Below the pieces are notes generated by a model. It made no database searches. It had not been told where the DNA came from and was given only the letters and a program-made list of their open reading frames with translations. A program made the position numbers and the translations under genes. Below, piece by piece: positions 52,919-61,697 of a stretch of DNA of 64,000 nucleotides (the stretch's first letter is position 1; each line of letters starts with the position of its first letter). This DNA is from JAAXHV01 sp965207165 (GTDB lineage Bacteria > Pseudomonadota > Gammaproteobacteria > Eutrophobiales > Eutrophobiaceae): the NCBI GenBank assembly GCA_965207165.1, contig OZ242265.1:186001-250000 (forward strand), written 5' to 3'.

Positions 52919-55357
52919 ATGAAAATTAAAACATGCTTGTTCGCCGTATTGGCCGCTTCCCTGGCAATTCCTTCCCTTGCCCAGGGTATCCTTGAGGAGA
53001 TTGTTGTAACGGCACAACGCCGGGAACAGAACCTGCAGGATGTGCCGGTCAGTATAACCGCGTTTACTGGTGCTGCCCTGGAGCAGGCTAATATCAGGGC
53101 CGCCAGGGACTACCTTACATTGACACCGAATGTAGCTTTTACCGATGATGGACAGGTGGGAAGTAAGGGCATCGGTCTGGCCATCCGCGGCGTCAGTAAT
53201 ATGATCTCGGGTGCTGCTGAAAATACCGGCATAAATTCGGTGGGCCTCTACCTGGATGGTTTCAGTATCGCGTCAGTACCCAGCGGAGTGGCAAATCCTG
53301 CCTTGCCGGATATGGAAAGCATTGAGGTGCTGCGTGGCCCCCAGGGCACTTTCTTCGGACGTAATTCAGTAGGCGGCGCCTTGAACCTCAGGACTACCGA
53401 CCCGACCGATGAATTCGGCTTCAAGCTGACCCTTGGCGGCGAAAAATATGAAAACGCCAACGAGATGGGCAATGTCACGGCCGTTATCAATGCGCCTGTA
53501 TCTGAGGACTTTGGCTTGCGTGGTGTATTCATGTACGAAGACAGCGGTGGCAGGGTTAAAAATGCCTGCGGTACCGGGGCTTCGGCAGAGCAGTGCCCTG
53601 GTTCAGTGGAAAATAATTTTACACCCAACGGCGCCAAGAACAGCGGCTATGAAGAATTCTTTGGCCGCGTCAAAGCGGTGTGGGACGTGTCGGAAGATAC
53701 CACCGTCAGTGTCAACGTGAGTTATGGCGATATCGATCAGGGCCACGATGAAAATGTTCCTTCGGGCATTCTGGACGTGGATACCGTTGATACCCTGGGT
53801 ATATCGGAGGCTATCGACCCCGGGACGGGTTTCTGGCCTGACAACAGGAGTTATCAAAGCCATGACCTGGGTGAATATAATAAAAATGAGGCTCTGATTG
53901 CTATTCTCAATATAGAGCATGATTTAACCGACAAACTGAAACTTACGTCCATCACGGGCGTTATCGACGCTGACAACAAACGCTTGTTCGACCAGGACCT
54001 GGTTGGAGGTGTAGATTCAATATATAGAATCAATCACTACGAAGGTACCTCCTGGAGCACTGAATTGCGCCTGGATTATTCCGGCGATTCCATGGACTGG
54101 ACGGTGGGTTTCATGTACTCAAAGGATGACCAGGAACAGCAAAACGGGGTGACTGTTTCCACAAACGCGACTGCTACCTTAAACGGAGTTGGCTGGTTGC
54201 CGCCGTTTCCGGAAGGTTTGGGCCTTGCCCTCAACAGAAAAGGTTATCAGGTGGAGGAACAGGCATTATTCGGTGATTTGACGTTTCACATGACGGAAAG
54301 CCTGGATCTCATCGCCGGCGGGCGTTTTACCCGGAGTCAGGTGGAGAGAGAATTGGCAGCCAATGGCATCGGACCAACAACTGATTTTTCAATGGGGGCC
54401 TTCCACTTTTTCCAGTCCTGGGTGAATTTTCCGCGTCCTGTAGCGACCGGCGATTCAGACTTTTCGGACTTTGCCCCGCGCTTTGGCGCCCGTTTTCAGG
54501 TCACGGATGATGTGAATGTCTACGCCATGGTATCCAAAGGTTATAAACCCGGCGGCAACAGTATCGGCAATAATACGAATGCCGATGGCGCACCGGCATT
54601 TGCCACAAAATATGGTAACGAAACCTTGTGGAATTATGAACTGGGGCTGAAATCTTACTTGCTTGAGGGTCGCCTGCGTTTGAATGCGGCCGTGTTCCAC
54701 CTGGAATGGGATGACCTGCAATTTGAATCCTTTTTCTTCCTGACCCCGGGCGATTTATCAACCAATGTCGACCAGATTATCAGTATTGAAGGCGCCGAGG
54801 CGGACGGTCTGGAAGTGGAATTTGCCGCCCTGGTTGCTGACGGGCTGACTATTTCGGGTGCTTTAGGTTACCTGGATACCGAGATAACCAGCGATACAAT
54901 CGTTCAGCTATCCGGTGGCTGGCGGCCGTCACTGCTCGGGCTGGATCTGCCGAAATCACCGGAACTGACAGCAAACCTGGTAGGTGAATACCGTTGGCCA
55001 ATTGGTGGGGATAATGAAGCCTGGATACGCCTTGAGTATATCCACCGTGACGGACAGTATTCCGATATGGAAGGCGTGACCAACCGCCAGTTGAACGGCC
55101 CTTCACCGAACAACCCCAATCTGGTTCACAATTCAGGCCCCAATGAATTTCCGTACCGTAGCCCGGATTATGATCTTCTGAACCTGAGAGCCGGCGTTGA
55201 ATGGGGCCCCTGGAGTGTTACCGGCTTCGTGCAAAACCTGACGGACGAAAAATACTACACAGGCACCCAGGAAAACTTCGGTGTGAGTGGTATTCGTTTG
55301 CGGCCCAACCCGCTGACTTTTGGCGGTTCAATAAGTTATACATACGGCGGCATCTGA
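52919..55357 (+). CDS. TonB-dependent outer-membrane receptor
   Basis: The 812-residue protein has a signal peptide (CLFAVLAASLAIPSLAQG), a TonB-box-like EEIVVTAQRREQNLQDVPVS, a plug with VLRGPQGTFFGRNSVGGALN and a 22-strand barrel ending in NPLTFGGSISYTYGGI (terminal aromatic-rich strand). It belongs to the large iron-siderophore/small-molecule receptor type common in marine Proteobacteria, often used for plant or algal compounds. It is a paralogue of the partial receptor at 61698. GGGGG-rich ribosome-binding site lies at 52908-52913. Ligand unknown; nearby enzymes suggest an organic substrate rather than iron. Confidence 0.95.
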   Translation: MKIKTCLFAVLAASLAIPSLAQGILEEIVVTAQRREQNLQDVPVSITAFTGAALEQANIRAARDYLTLTPNVAFTDDGQVGSKGIGLAIRGVSNMISGAAENTGINSVGLYLDGFSIASVPSGVANPALPDMESIEVLRGPQGTFFGRNSVGGALNLRTTDPTDEFGFKLTLGGEKYENANEMGNVTAVINAPVSEDFGLRGVFMYEDSGGRVKNACGTGASAEQCPGSVENNFTPNGAKNSGYEEFFGRVKAVWDVSEDTTVSVNVSYGDIDQGHDENVPSGILDVDTVDTLGISEAIDPGTGFWPDNRSYQSHDLGEYNKNEALIAILNIEHDLTDKLKLTSITGVIDADNKRLFDQDLVGGVDSIYRINHYEGTSWSTELRLDYSGDSMDWTVGFMYSKDDQEQQNGVTVSTNATATLNGVGWLPPFPEGLGLALNRKGYQVEEQALFGDLTFHMTESLDLIAGGRFTRSQVERELAANGIGPTTDFSMGAFHFFQSWVNFPRPVATGDSDFSDFAPRFGARFQVTDDVNVYAMVSKGYKPGGNSIGNNTNADGAPAFATKYGNETLWNYELGLKSYLLEGRLRLNAAVFHLEWDDLQFESFFFLTPGDLSTNVDQIISIEGAEADGLEVEFAALVADGLTISGALGYLDTEITSDTIVQLSGGWRPSLLGLDLPKSPELTANLVGEYRWPIGGDNEAWIRLEYIHRDGQYSDMEGVTNRQLNGPSPNNPNLVHNSGPNEFPYRSPDYDLLNLRAGVEWGPWSVTGFVQNLTDEKYYTGTQENFGVSGIRLRPNPLTFGGSISYTYGGI

Positions 55358-55389
55358 CATCATTGTAGAACTCATCTGATTATTTTGAA

Positions 55390-55420
55390 CCCTTACCGGT
55401 TGATCAGTAAGGGTTTTTTT
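55390..55420 (+). terminator. Intrinsic terminator after the TonB receptor gene
   Basis: CCCTTAC (55390-55396) and GTAAGGG (55407-55413) form a perfect 7-bp stem with a 10-base loop, followed by TTTTTTT (55414-55420). It lies 33 bp after the receptor stop and runs up to the stop of the convergent GTPase gene. Confidence 0.85.
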
Positions 55421-56412
55421 TACAGGTGGTTCAGACGCGCCAGAAGGTCGGTGTGACGCAGCCGGCGTCCTATGAGGACCAGTTGAGTCGTGCGATTTTC
55501 GTCGGGCAGCCAGGGCCTGCCTGCCGTGACGACACAGCGGCCGCCGACAAGCTGGAATATACGGCGGTTAGCATCGTCAGCAATGTTCAGTATCCCTTTC
55601 CCCCGGAATACGTTGTTCGGCATCTCTTCGACGAATGCCCTGAACCGGTCCGGTTCAAACGGTTTGCCGGATTCGAATGAGATACTGTCAAATTCCGCTA
55701 AGCCATGTTCGTGACTGTCAAACGGCACGTCTTTTATTGTCAGCGGCGCGTCATGGTTCTGTTCCGATCCGGATAGATTTACATCAAGCAGTAAACGGGG
55801 GTCGACTTTACCCATGACGCACGTGAGCATTCTTGCTGAACGATTGATATTTTTAATTCCCCGCTGGATCAGTCCCGGTACATGTTCCTCTACCAGGTCG
55901 ATTTTATTTACCAGTATCAGGTCGGTATTGACCAGTTGGTTGAATGCGACTTCGGCGTGGTGAAGGTTGGCATCGAAATTCCAGGCATCGACAACGGTAA
56001 CAATGCCGTCAAGCCGGACGGTATCATCCGGTCCGCTATTCAGGATGGAGGATGCAACGGGCAGGGGATCGGACAACCCCGAGGTCTCGAGCAGGATGTA
56101 GTCCACGTCGCGTGAACTGTCTGTCACCTGGCATATGGCCCGCAGCAGGTCGCCCTGCATGCTGCAACAGACACAACCGTTTGCCAGTTCGATAATATTC
56201 TGCGCCTGGCGGCTGATCAGCTTGTCGTCAATACTGATGTCGCCGAAGTCGTTGACGATGACCGCCACCTTCAGCCCATGCCCGGATGCCAGGATATGGT
56301 TGACCAGGGTGGTCTTGCCGCTCCCCAGGAAGCCGGTCAGGATCGTAACCGGTATGGCTGGGCGGCGTCCGTTTTCATGTTGGTGCGGCAGGTCTGTTAT
56401 TTCTGAACACAT
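55420..56412 (-). CDS. G3E-family GTPase (CobW/COG0523-like)
   Basis: The 330-residue protein has Walker A LTGFLGSGKTT (residues 25-35), the metal-binding CxCC motif (Cys80, Cys82, Cys83 in NGCVCCSM), LLETSGLSDP and the guanine-specificity NKID, and a C-terminal CobW domain (FVEEMPNNVFRGKGIL). COG0523 proteins deliver or allocate metals such as zinc or cobalt to enzymes. It follows a metal-dependent amidohydrolase gene by 6 bp on the same strand, so it may supply metal to that enzyme. A histidine-bearing stretch SHEHGLAEF lies before the C-terminal domain. Confidence 0.93.
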   Translation of the reverse strand: MCSEITDLPHQHENGRRPAIPVTILTGFLGSGKTTLVNHILASGHGLKVAVIVNDFGDISIDDKLISRQAQNIIELANGCVCCSMQGDLLRAICQVTDSSRDVDYILLETSGLSDPLPVASSILNSGPDDTVRLDGIVTVVDAWNFDANLHHAEVAFNQLVNTDLILVNKIDLVEEHVPGLIQRGIKNINRSARMLTCVMGKVDPRLLLDVNLSGSEQNHDAPLTIKDVPFDSHEHGLAEFDSISFESGKPFEPDRFRAFVEEMPNNVFRGKGILNIADDANRRIFQLVGGRCVVTAGRPWLPDENRTTQLVLIGRRLRHTDLLARLNHL

Positions 56413-56418
56413 GGCCGC

Positions 56419-58113
56419 TCAATGACTGTTCTCAAATACCAGTTCACCGCCTACGTAAGTCTGCAATACCTGTAAATCCTTAACTTCCTCGTCCGCGCAG
56501 TTGAGAATGTCCCTGTCCAGGACAACCATATCAGCGAGTTTGCCTGTCTCAATGGAACCGCGGATGTCTTCCTGCCAGCAGGAATAAGCCACGTTAATGG
56601 TATACATGCGCAGCATCTCTGCGCGGGTGACGGTTTGACCCGGCAACAGGACGCCTGCCAGTGTGTTCCCGGTCAGTGCCGAGTACTGGCCCAGGAAGGG
56701 CTGCTCCGGGTTATAGACGACGGCAGGGTTATCCGAACCGCCCGTCACCATCAGCCCTGCGTCCAGCCAGTCCCTGAGCGGCAATCCCCAGTCGCGCACC
56801 GTTCGTCTCCACGGGTCCGCCTCCGTCATTTTTGCGATGCGGACCTGTTCCATGATCTCGTGCATGCGCATGGAACGGGCAGAGGCGTAGTAAGACAGTA
56901 CCGGGTTGGCGCCGAAAATGATTTCCAGGTCCCTGGACCTGCGGATGTGATCGGGCCTGCCCAGGCCGAAGCCGTGTTCAAAACTTATCCTGCGGCCGGC
57001 AACCGGGTTTTCCCTGTCCGCTTCCTCCAGCGCCGCAATGACCAGTTCACTCGAATCGTCGGCGCCGCCGCTGTTGATATGGATGCTCATATTCCAGCCC
57101 CGCCTGTTGTATTCCCGGATTAAAAAACGCGCTTTCTCCGGGCTGTAGGCCCACCAGCCGTCATTGACCACGACCAGCTTTATCCCGCCGATTTTGAGCA
57201 TGTCATCCCCAAGGTGCTGTTTCGGGCCGAAATAACATTCCAGGGAGGTGATGATCTCTTCTTCCGACATGTACCTGGCGGGCAGTCCCAGGATCAGGTC
57301 GGTGCGTATCTTGAGCATGCCGCGCCGTTTTGCCTCGATATAAGTGTCCAGTTCGTCTATCGATACCCCCATGTCGCGCACACCGACTACGCCGCAGGCG
57401 TGGTATATGGCTTGCTGTGCCTCTATGGCAGCCAGTTGGGTTTCCTGGTCAAAATATAAAAAGTCCCATTTCTTCAGCGGCTGTCCCGCCTGCTCCCACC
57501 ACAGTTTACGCGCCAGGTCACCGGCCCCGGCTATAAGGTGTCCCGTCGGCAGCCCGTCCTCATCCCTGACGATCCAGCCTTCGGGTTCAACCGGGTTCTG
57601 CGTTTCCCTGCCGATACCCGCCATGTTCATCGCATAGGTGTTGGCGATAATATTCTTGCCCGACTGGAATATGTAGACAGGGTGGTCCGGCGCAACTTTA
57701 TCCAGGTCGGCACGGGTGGGGAAACGCCCTTCCTTCAGCGCGCCCCGGTACATGCAGGACGTTCCTATCCATTCGCCTTTCGGGATACGCTGTGCGCGTT
57801 CCCGGATAGCACCCAGTATCTCGTCTATCGACTGGAGCGTGGCAATATTGACCTTGGCGCCTGCTTGCAGGCCGTCGAGCCCGGCCAGCAGGAAATGCAC
57901 ATGGTTGTCCATTTGTCCCGGAACGACGCAGCGGCCATGCAGGTTTACTTTTTTTGTCATGTTGCCCGCAAGCGCCCGGACATCTGCGCTGTTGCCTACG
58001 GCGACAAATTTTCCGTCGTAAACCGCAACGGCCTCCGCTACCGTAAACCGGCTGTCCACGGTGACTATCTTGCCGTTGTAAAGAACCAGATCGGGTGAAA
58101 ATTCGATTTTCAT
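56419..58113 (-). CDS. YtcJ-like amidohydrolase (amidohydrolase 3 family)
   Basis: The 564-residue protein has the metal site HVHF in GQMDNHVHFLLAGLDGL, a lysine/histidine-containing mid-section (GGIKLVVVNDGWWAYSPEKA; NMSIHINSGGADDSSE), the histidine in SFEHGFGLG and the Asp in VTGGSDNPAV, and the closing LADMVVLDRDIL typical of this family. No signal peptide is present, so it works in the cytoplasm. Family members hydrolyse amide or N-formyl bonds; the substrate here is not known. It is 6 bp upstream of the G3E GTPase gene and divergent from a cupin gene. Confidence 0.93.
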   Translation of the reverse strand: MKIEFSPDLVLYNGKIVTVDSRFTVAEAVAVYDGKFVAVGNSADVRALAGNMTKKVNLHGRCVVPGQMDNHVHFLLAGLDGLQAGAKVNIATLQSIDEILGAIRERAQRIPKGEWIGTSCMYRGALKEGRFPTRADLDKVAPDHPVYIFQSGKNIIANTYAMNMAGIGRETQNPVEPEGWIVRDEDGLPTGHLIAGAGDLARKLWWEQAGQPLKKWDFLYFDQETQLAAIEAQQAIYHACGVVGVRDMGVSIDELDTYIEAKRRGMLKIRTDLILGLPARYMSEEEIITSLECYFGPKQHLGDDMLKIGGIKLVVVNDGWWAYSPEKARFLIREYNRRGWNMSIHINSGGADDSSELVIAALEEADRENPVAGRRISFEHGFGLGRPDHIRRSRDLEIIFGANPVLSYYASARSMRMHEIMEQVRIAKMTEADPWRRTVRDWGLPLRDWLDAGLMVTGGSDNPAVVYNPEQPFLGQYSALTGNTLAGVLLPGQTVTRAEMLRMYTINVAYSCWQEDIRGSIETGKLADMVVLDRDILNCADEEVKDLQVLQTYVGGELVFENSH

Positions 58114-58165
58114 TCAATCTATTATAGGATCGACGTTATGCTACTACCAGAATGAACCTGTGGCC

Positions 58166-58172
58166 GGAGGAG
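58166..58172 (+). promoter_or_regulatory. Ribosome-binding site deciding the cupin start
   Basis: GGAGGAG (58166-58172) lies 6 bp before the ATG at 58179. The upstream in-frame ATG at 58152 has no such site. Confidence 0.8.
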
Positions 58173-58178
58173 AAGCCG

Positions 58179-58505
58179 ATGAAACTTTACAAGTGGCAGG
58201 ATGTGGCCGTCGAACAACTCGGCGGCGGAATTACCCGGCAGTTGATCACCACCGACAACATGATGCTGTCACAAATATTTGTTCCGGGCGGTGTAGCGTT
58301 TCCCGCGCACAGGATGGCCAGCGAACAGATGACGATCTTTGTGCAGGGCAGTGCGACCTACCAATCGGAACAAGGCCGGCTGGAGGCTCGCGCAGGCGAT
58401 ATTGTCCACATCCCTGCAGGCATCGAACACAGCGACCGGGTAGTGGAGGATACGATTGTCCTCGATATCTTTTCGCCGCCCCGGCGGGACTGGTTGAAAA
58501 ACTGA
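58179..58505 (+). CDS. Small single-domain cupin protein
   Basis: The 108-residue protein is a single cupin barrel: FVPGGVAFPAHRMASEQMTIFVQGSATYQ holds the first motif and ARAGDIVHIPAGIEHSDRV the second. The metal-site pattern is partial: the first motif has only one histidine (PAHRMASEQ) where two are usual, the second has a histidine in IEHSD. Such proteins can be isomerases, dioxygenase-like or sugar/ligand sensors. It is divergent from the YtcJ-like gene and precedes the symporter gene by 74 bp on the same strand. Confidence 0.87.
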   Translation: MKLYKWQDVAVEQLGGGITRQLITTDNMMLSQIFVPGGVAFPAHRMASEQMTIFVQGSATYQSEQGRLEARAGDIVHIPAGIEHSDRVVEDTIVLDIFSPPRRDWLKN

Positions 58506-58579
58506 GCAGATGACGGTTTATCATTCATCCGCTGGTACACAACCCGGCGTATAGCGGCAAAGGGGAGTAATACGATCCT

Positions 58580-60244
58580 GTGGTTCTGCTGATCATAATC
58601 CTGTTCCTTGCCATTGTCCTGTATCTCGGGATACCCAGGCGTTCTGCTGAAACCACAACGGTAAGCGACCACGTTATCGCCGGGCGCAGTCTGGGGCTCT
58701 GGCCCATCTTTTTTATCGGGGTGGCGGAATTTTACAGCGCCGGCACTTTCCTGGGATTCCCGGGCTGGGCCTATGGTTACGGCGCGCCGGTGCTGTTTTC
58801 GCTGGTAGCGATAGCGCTCAGTTCCATGATGTCATTCTGGCTCGGCCCAAAGGTATGGCGCATCGGTAAAAAGCTCGGTTTCATGACCCAGGCGCAGTTT
58901 TTATCCGGCCGTTTTCAAAGCCGGTTGCTGGGAGCAACAGCGGCTATTGTTGCGGTCCTCGCGCTTGTCGCCAACCTGACCCTGCAGATGATCGGCGCCG
59001 GTTACATCTTCGAGGTATCGACGCAAGGGCAGGTACCCTATTGGCTGGGAAGCCTGGTTGCATTCGTAGTGGTCACAATCTACGTGGTTCTTGGCGGTCT
59101 TCGGTCAATCAGCAGGGTTGCCATTTTCAAGGGCATATTCATGCTTTCCGTACTGGTCGCAATCGCAGTCGTAGTGGTAACACAGTATTTTAACGGCCTG
59201 GAGGATATGTACCGCACACTTGCCCGGACAAAACCGTCCCACTTGTTACTGTCCGAAACGGATACCGCCTTCGGTTACGCGTTCTGGAGTTCATCCATCC
59301 TGGTGAGCTTTCTCGGCATCCACATGGGACCCTACCTGTTTATAAACTTCTACAGCGCGCAGCAACCTGCCCTGATCCGTAAACAGGCGATTATCGCCCC
59401 TATCTATGCGCTTGCCGTTTACGCCGTACTGATCATCGGTTTCGCCGGTGTGCTGGTAAAACCCGGGCTGGTGGAAACGGATACCATAATGATTGTTATG
59501 ATCCTCGAGATCGCACCACCCTGGCTCGTGGGTCTGCTGTGCGCAGGAGGATTGTCGGCGGCCATGGTCTCGGGTTCGGCCATGAGCCTGGCGGCAGCAT
59601 CTACAGTCGGCAACGACCTGGTGCGTCCGTACATAAAAATGCAGGAACAGTCGCTGAAACGAACCATACAGAGCCTGATCATTGTCATAATCGCACTGAC
59701 CTATGCCCTGTCCATCGGCAAGCCCGCCACGATTACCTATATTTCCCTGATCGCACTGGGTATCGGCGTGCAGTTTCTGCCCCTGGTACTGGGCGCCTTT
59801 TATTTCAGGCGCTGTACCGGCTGGGGCGCGCTGGCAGGCCTGACGGCCGGTATCGCAACACTGGCCTGGTTCACTTTCGGCCCGGTTAAAAACCCGCTTG
59901 GAATTCATGCGGGCTTGATCGGGTTGGTGGTAAATACGTTTACCCTCTGGTTTGTGAGCATACTGACGCGGCCGAATCATGAGGATGTCGTTGCTGAATT
60001 TGAAGCTGCCACGAAGGAACTGAAACCGGGACCGGGCAAAAGCGGCTGGGAGAAGAAATACCTGATCGGCGCCGTAATACTGGTCGGCGCATCGCTCTGG
60101 CCGGCAGTAACCGTTTTTAACCGGATTGAACCATTTATTGCAGGTCAACCGATGTTTGTGGTTTATAGTGTTTCCTTTGCTTTTGCAGTCACACTGTTTC
60201 TTGCGCTCACGTACCGGATATGCCGGTCTGAAACCACGGAATAG
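58580..60244 (+). CDS. Sodium:solute symporter family transporter
   Basis: The 554-residue inner-membrane protein has about 13 hydrophobic segments and matches the SSS (PutP/PanF-like) family: SDHVIAGRSLGLWPIFFIGVAEFYSAGTFLGFPG, VTIYVVLGGLRSISRVAIFKG and CAGGLSAAMVSGSAMSLAAASTVGNDL near the sodium site. It imports an organic solute with sodium. The start is a GTG at 58580 with GGGGAG upstream. The aminotransferase gene follows in 31 bp, so the solute may be an amino acid or amine. Confidence 0.93.
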   Translation: MVLLIIILFLAIVLYLGIPRRSAETTTVSDHVIAGRSLGLWPIFFIGVAEFYSAGTFLGFPGWAYGYGAPVLFSLVAIALSSMMSFWLGPKVWRIGKKLGFMTQAQFLSGRFQSRLLGATAAIVAVLALVANLTLQMIGAGYIFEVSTQGQVPYWLGSLVAFVVVTIYVVLGGLRSISRVAIFKGIFMLSVLVAIAVVVVTQYFNGLEDMYRTLARTKPSHLLLSETDTAFGYAFWSSSILVSFLGIHMGPYLFINFYSAQQPALIRKQAIIAPIYALAVYAVLIIGFAGVLVKPGLVETDTIMIVMILEIAPPWLVGLLCAGGLSAAMVSGSAMSLAAASTVGNDLVRPYIKMQEQSLKRTIQSLIIVIIALTYALSIGKPATITYISLIALGIGVQFLPLVLGAFYFRRCTGWGALAGLTAGIATLAWFTFGPVKNPLGIHAGLIGLVVNTFTLWFVSILTRPNHEDVVAEFEAATKELKPGPGKSGWEKKYLIGAVILVGASLWPAVTVFNRIEPFIAGQPMFVVYSVSFAFAVTLFLALTYRICRSETTE

Positions 60245-60275
60245 TCGCCTGTAAATGCCGGTGTAACCAGCAAAC

Positions 60276-61499
60276 ATGAACAGAATGTCCAAACCGGAAA
60301 ACCCTGCAGCGGAAATCACAACGAGTGAAAGATTGGGGCATGCCGTGTCACATCCGGCCTGGCATGGCTATGACGAGATTCCCGGAGAGATCCTGAATGA
60401 TTCAGATACCATATTCCTGAACCTGTCAGGCGGCTGGCAACAGGTTCCGGATTACATCCGCCGGGCGGGTATCAATGCAGTCGAGGAAGGTTACCTCAAG
60501 ATTCAGCCCGTACCCGAATTCAACCGGGCGGTGGCGGATAAATTTCGCACTGATTTCAAAGTTGAAGTTGATCCCGCAGGCCAGGTGATACCCTGTAACG
60601 GCGCCGGTGACGGCCTGCTTGCCGTGCTGAGTGTCCTGTTGGACCCCGGGGATGAGGTGATCACTTTCGACCCGGGGTATACCTTGTCGTACCTGATCCC
60701 GGCCTATCTTGGCGCGAGCGTCAGGACTATTCCGTTAAACGGGGATGAAGGCTGGTCGGCAGATGCCGGCGTCGTGGAGAAATACCTGGATCGATTACTG
60801 ACTCCGCGTACCAGGGCGTTTATTCTCGTTAACCCCGATAACCCCACCGGCCACGTATTCAGACGCGAGTTGCTCACACTCCTCGGCCGGCGGCTTCGAC
60901 AGCACGGCGTAGTCGTCGTCGAAGACCAGGTATACGAAAAAGTGGTTTATCCACCGCACCGGTTTGTTTCCATGGCCGGCCTGCCGGACATGCGCGATCA
61001 TACTGTCTGCATATCGAGTTTTGCCAAGAGTTACCTGTGTGCCGGGATGAAGACCGGGTATATAACCGGCCCGGCGGAACTTATCGTTGCACTCAGGCAC
61101 TATTACATGCTGAGCAGTTTCATGCCGAATACGACGGCATTGAGGGCAGGGGTCGATATCCTGCGCGGCCCACAGGATTTTCTCGATGGCTGGATAGCGG
61201 ACTGGGATGAAATGCGGCAGAAAACAACAGCGGCGCTGAGCAGTATTCCCGGGGTTTCGTGTAACCTGCCCGAGGCCGGCACTTATTGCCTGGCCGATGT
61301 CTCCCGCCTGGGAAGCGGCGCACAGGTGGCGAGGCTGTTAATGGAAGATGCGCGTGTACTCGTAACGCCGGGGAGTTATTACGGGCCGAGCGGAGACAGG
61401 TACATTCGCGTGTGCTACGGGAGGACGAAACCCGATAAGGTTGAGCAAGGGCTCGAACGGATTATCGATACCTTGAAGGCGCTGAAGGACGGCGCCTGA
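60276..61499 (+). CDS. PLP-dependent aminotransferase, class I/II
   Basis: The 407-residue enzyme has fold type I features: NGAGDGLLAVLSVLLDPGDEVITFDPGY, ILVNPDNPTGHVF, VVEDQVYEKVVYPPH, the cofactor lysine in SSFAKSYLCAGMKTGYI and the substrate-binding arginine in DRYIRVCYGR. It is an aspartate/aromatic-type or related catabolic aminotransferase working on an unknown amino donor, possibly the solute imported by the symporter encoded just upstream. Either of two ATGs (60276 or 60285) could start it. Confidence 0.93.
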   Translation: MNRMSKPENPAAEITTSERLGHAVSHPAWHGYDEIPGEILNDSDTIFLNLSGGWQQVPDYIRRAGINAVEEGYLKIQPVPEFNRAVADKFRTDFKVEVDPAGQVIPCNGAGDGLLAVLSVLLDPGDEVITFDPGYTLSYLIPAYLGASVRTIPLNGDEGWSADAGVVEKYLDRLLTPRTRAFILVNPDNPTGHVFRRELLTLLGRRLRQHGVVVVEDQVYEKVVYPPHRFVSMAGLPDMRDHTVCISSFAKSYLCAGMKTGYITGPAELIVALRHYYMLSSFMPNTTALRAGVDILRGPQDFLDGWIADWDEMRQKTTAALSSIPGVSCNLPEAGTYCLADVSRLGSGAQVARLLMEDARVLVTPGSYYGPSGDRYIRVCYGRTKPDKVEQGLERIIDTLKALKDGA

Positions 61500-61697
61500 A
61501 CAAGCTGCAGGTCCCCGTATATATTCGATATCTGTTGCAAGCCAGCACAATCCTGTCGCAAAAATGTTGCGCCTGAACAATAATTTGATTTTAAATTAAT
61601 TTAGACCTAAAATATTATTTTCCAGCCTGGGCAAGACCTGATGCCTGTTATGATATAACAGTCTGGAAACAAATCGTTGCAATGTTGGAGAAAAATC
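61500..61697. other. AT-rich gap before the last TonB receptor
   Basis: This 198-bp gap has no gene. From about 61578 to 61625 it is strongly AT-rich (AATTTGATTTTAAATTAATT and on), a likely promoter region for the receptor, and a GGAG ribosome-binding site precedes the ATG. No confident -35/-10 pair was found. Confidence 0.4.
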
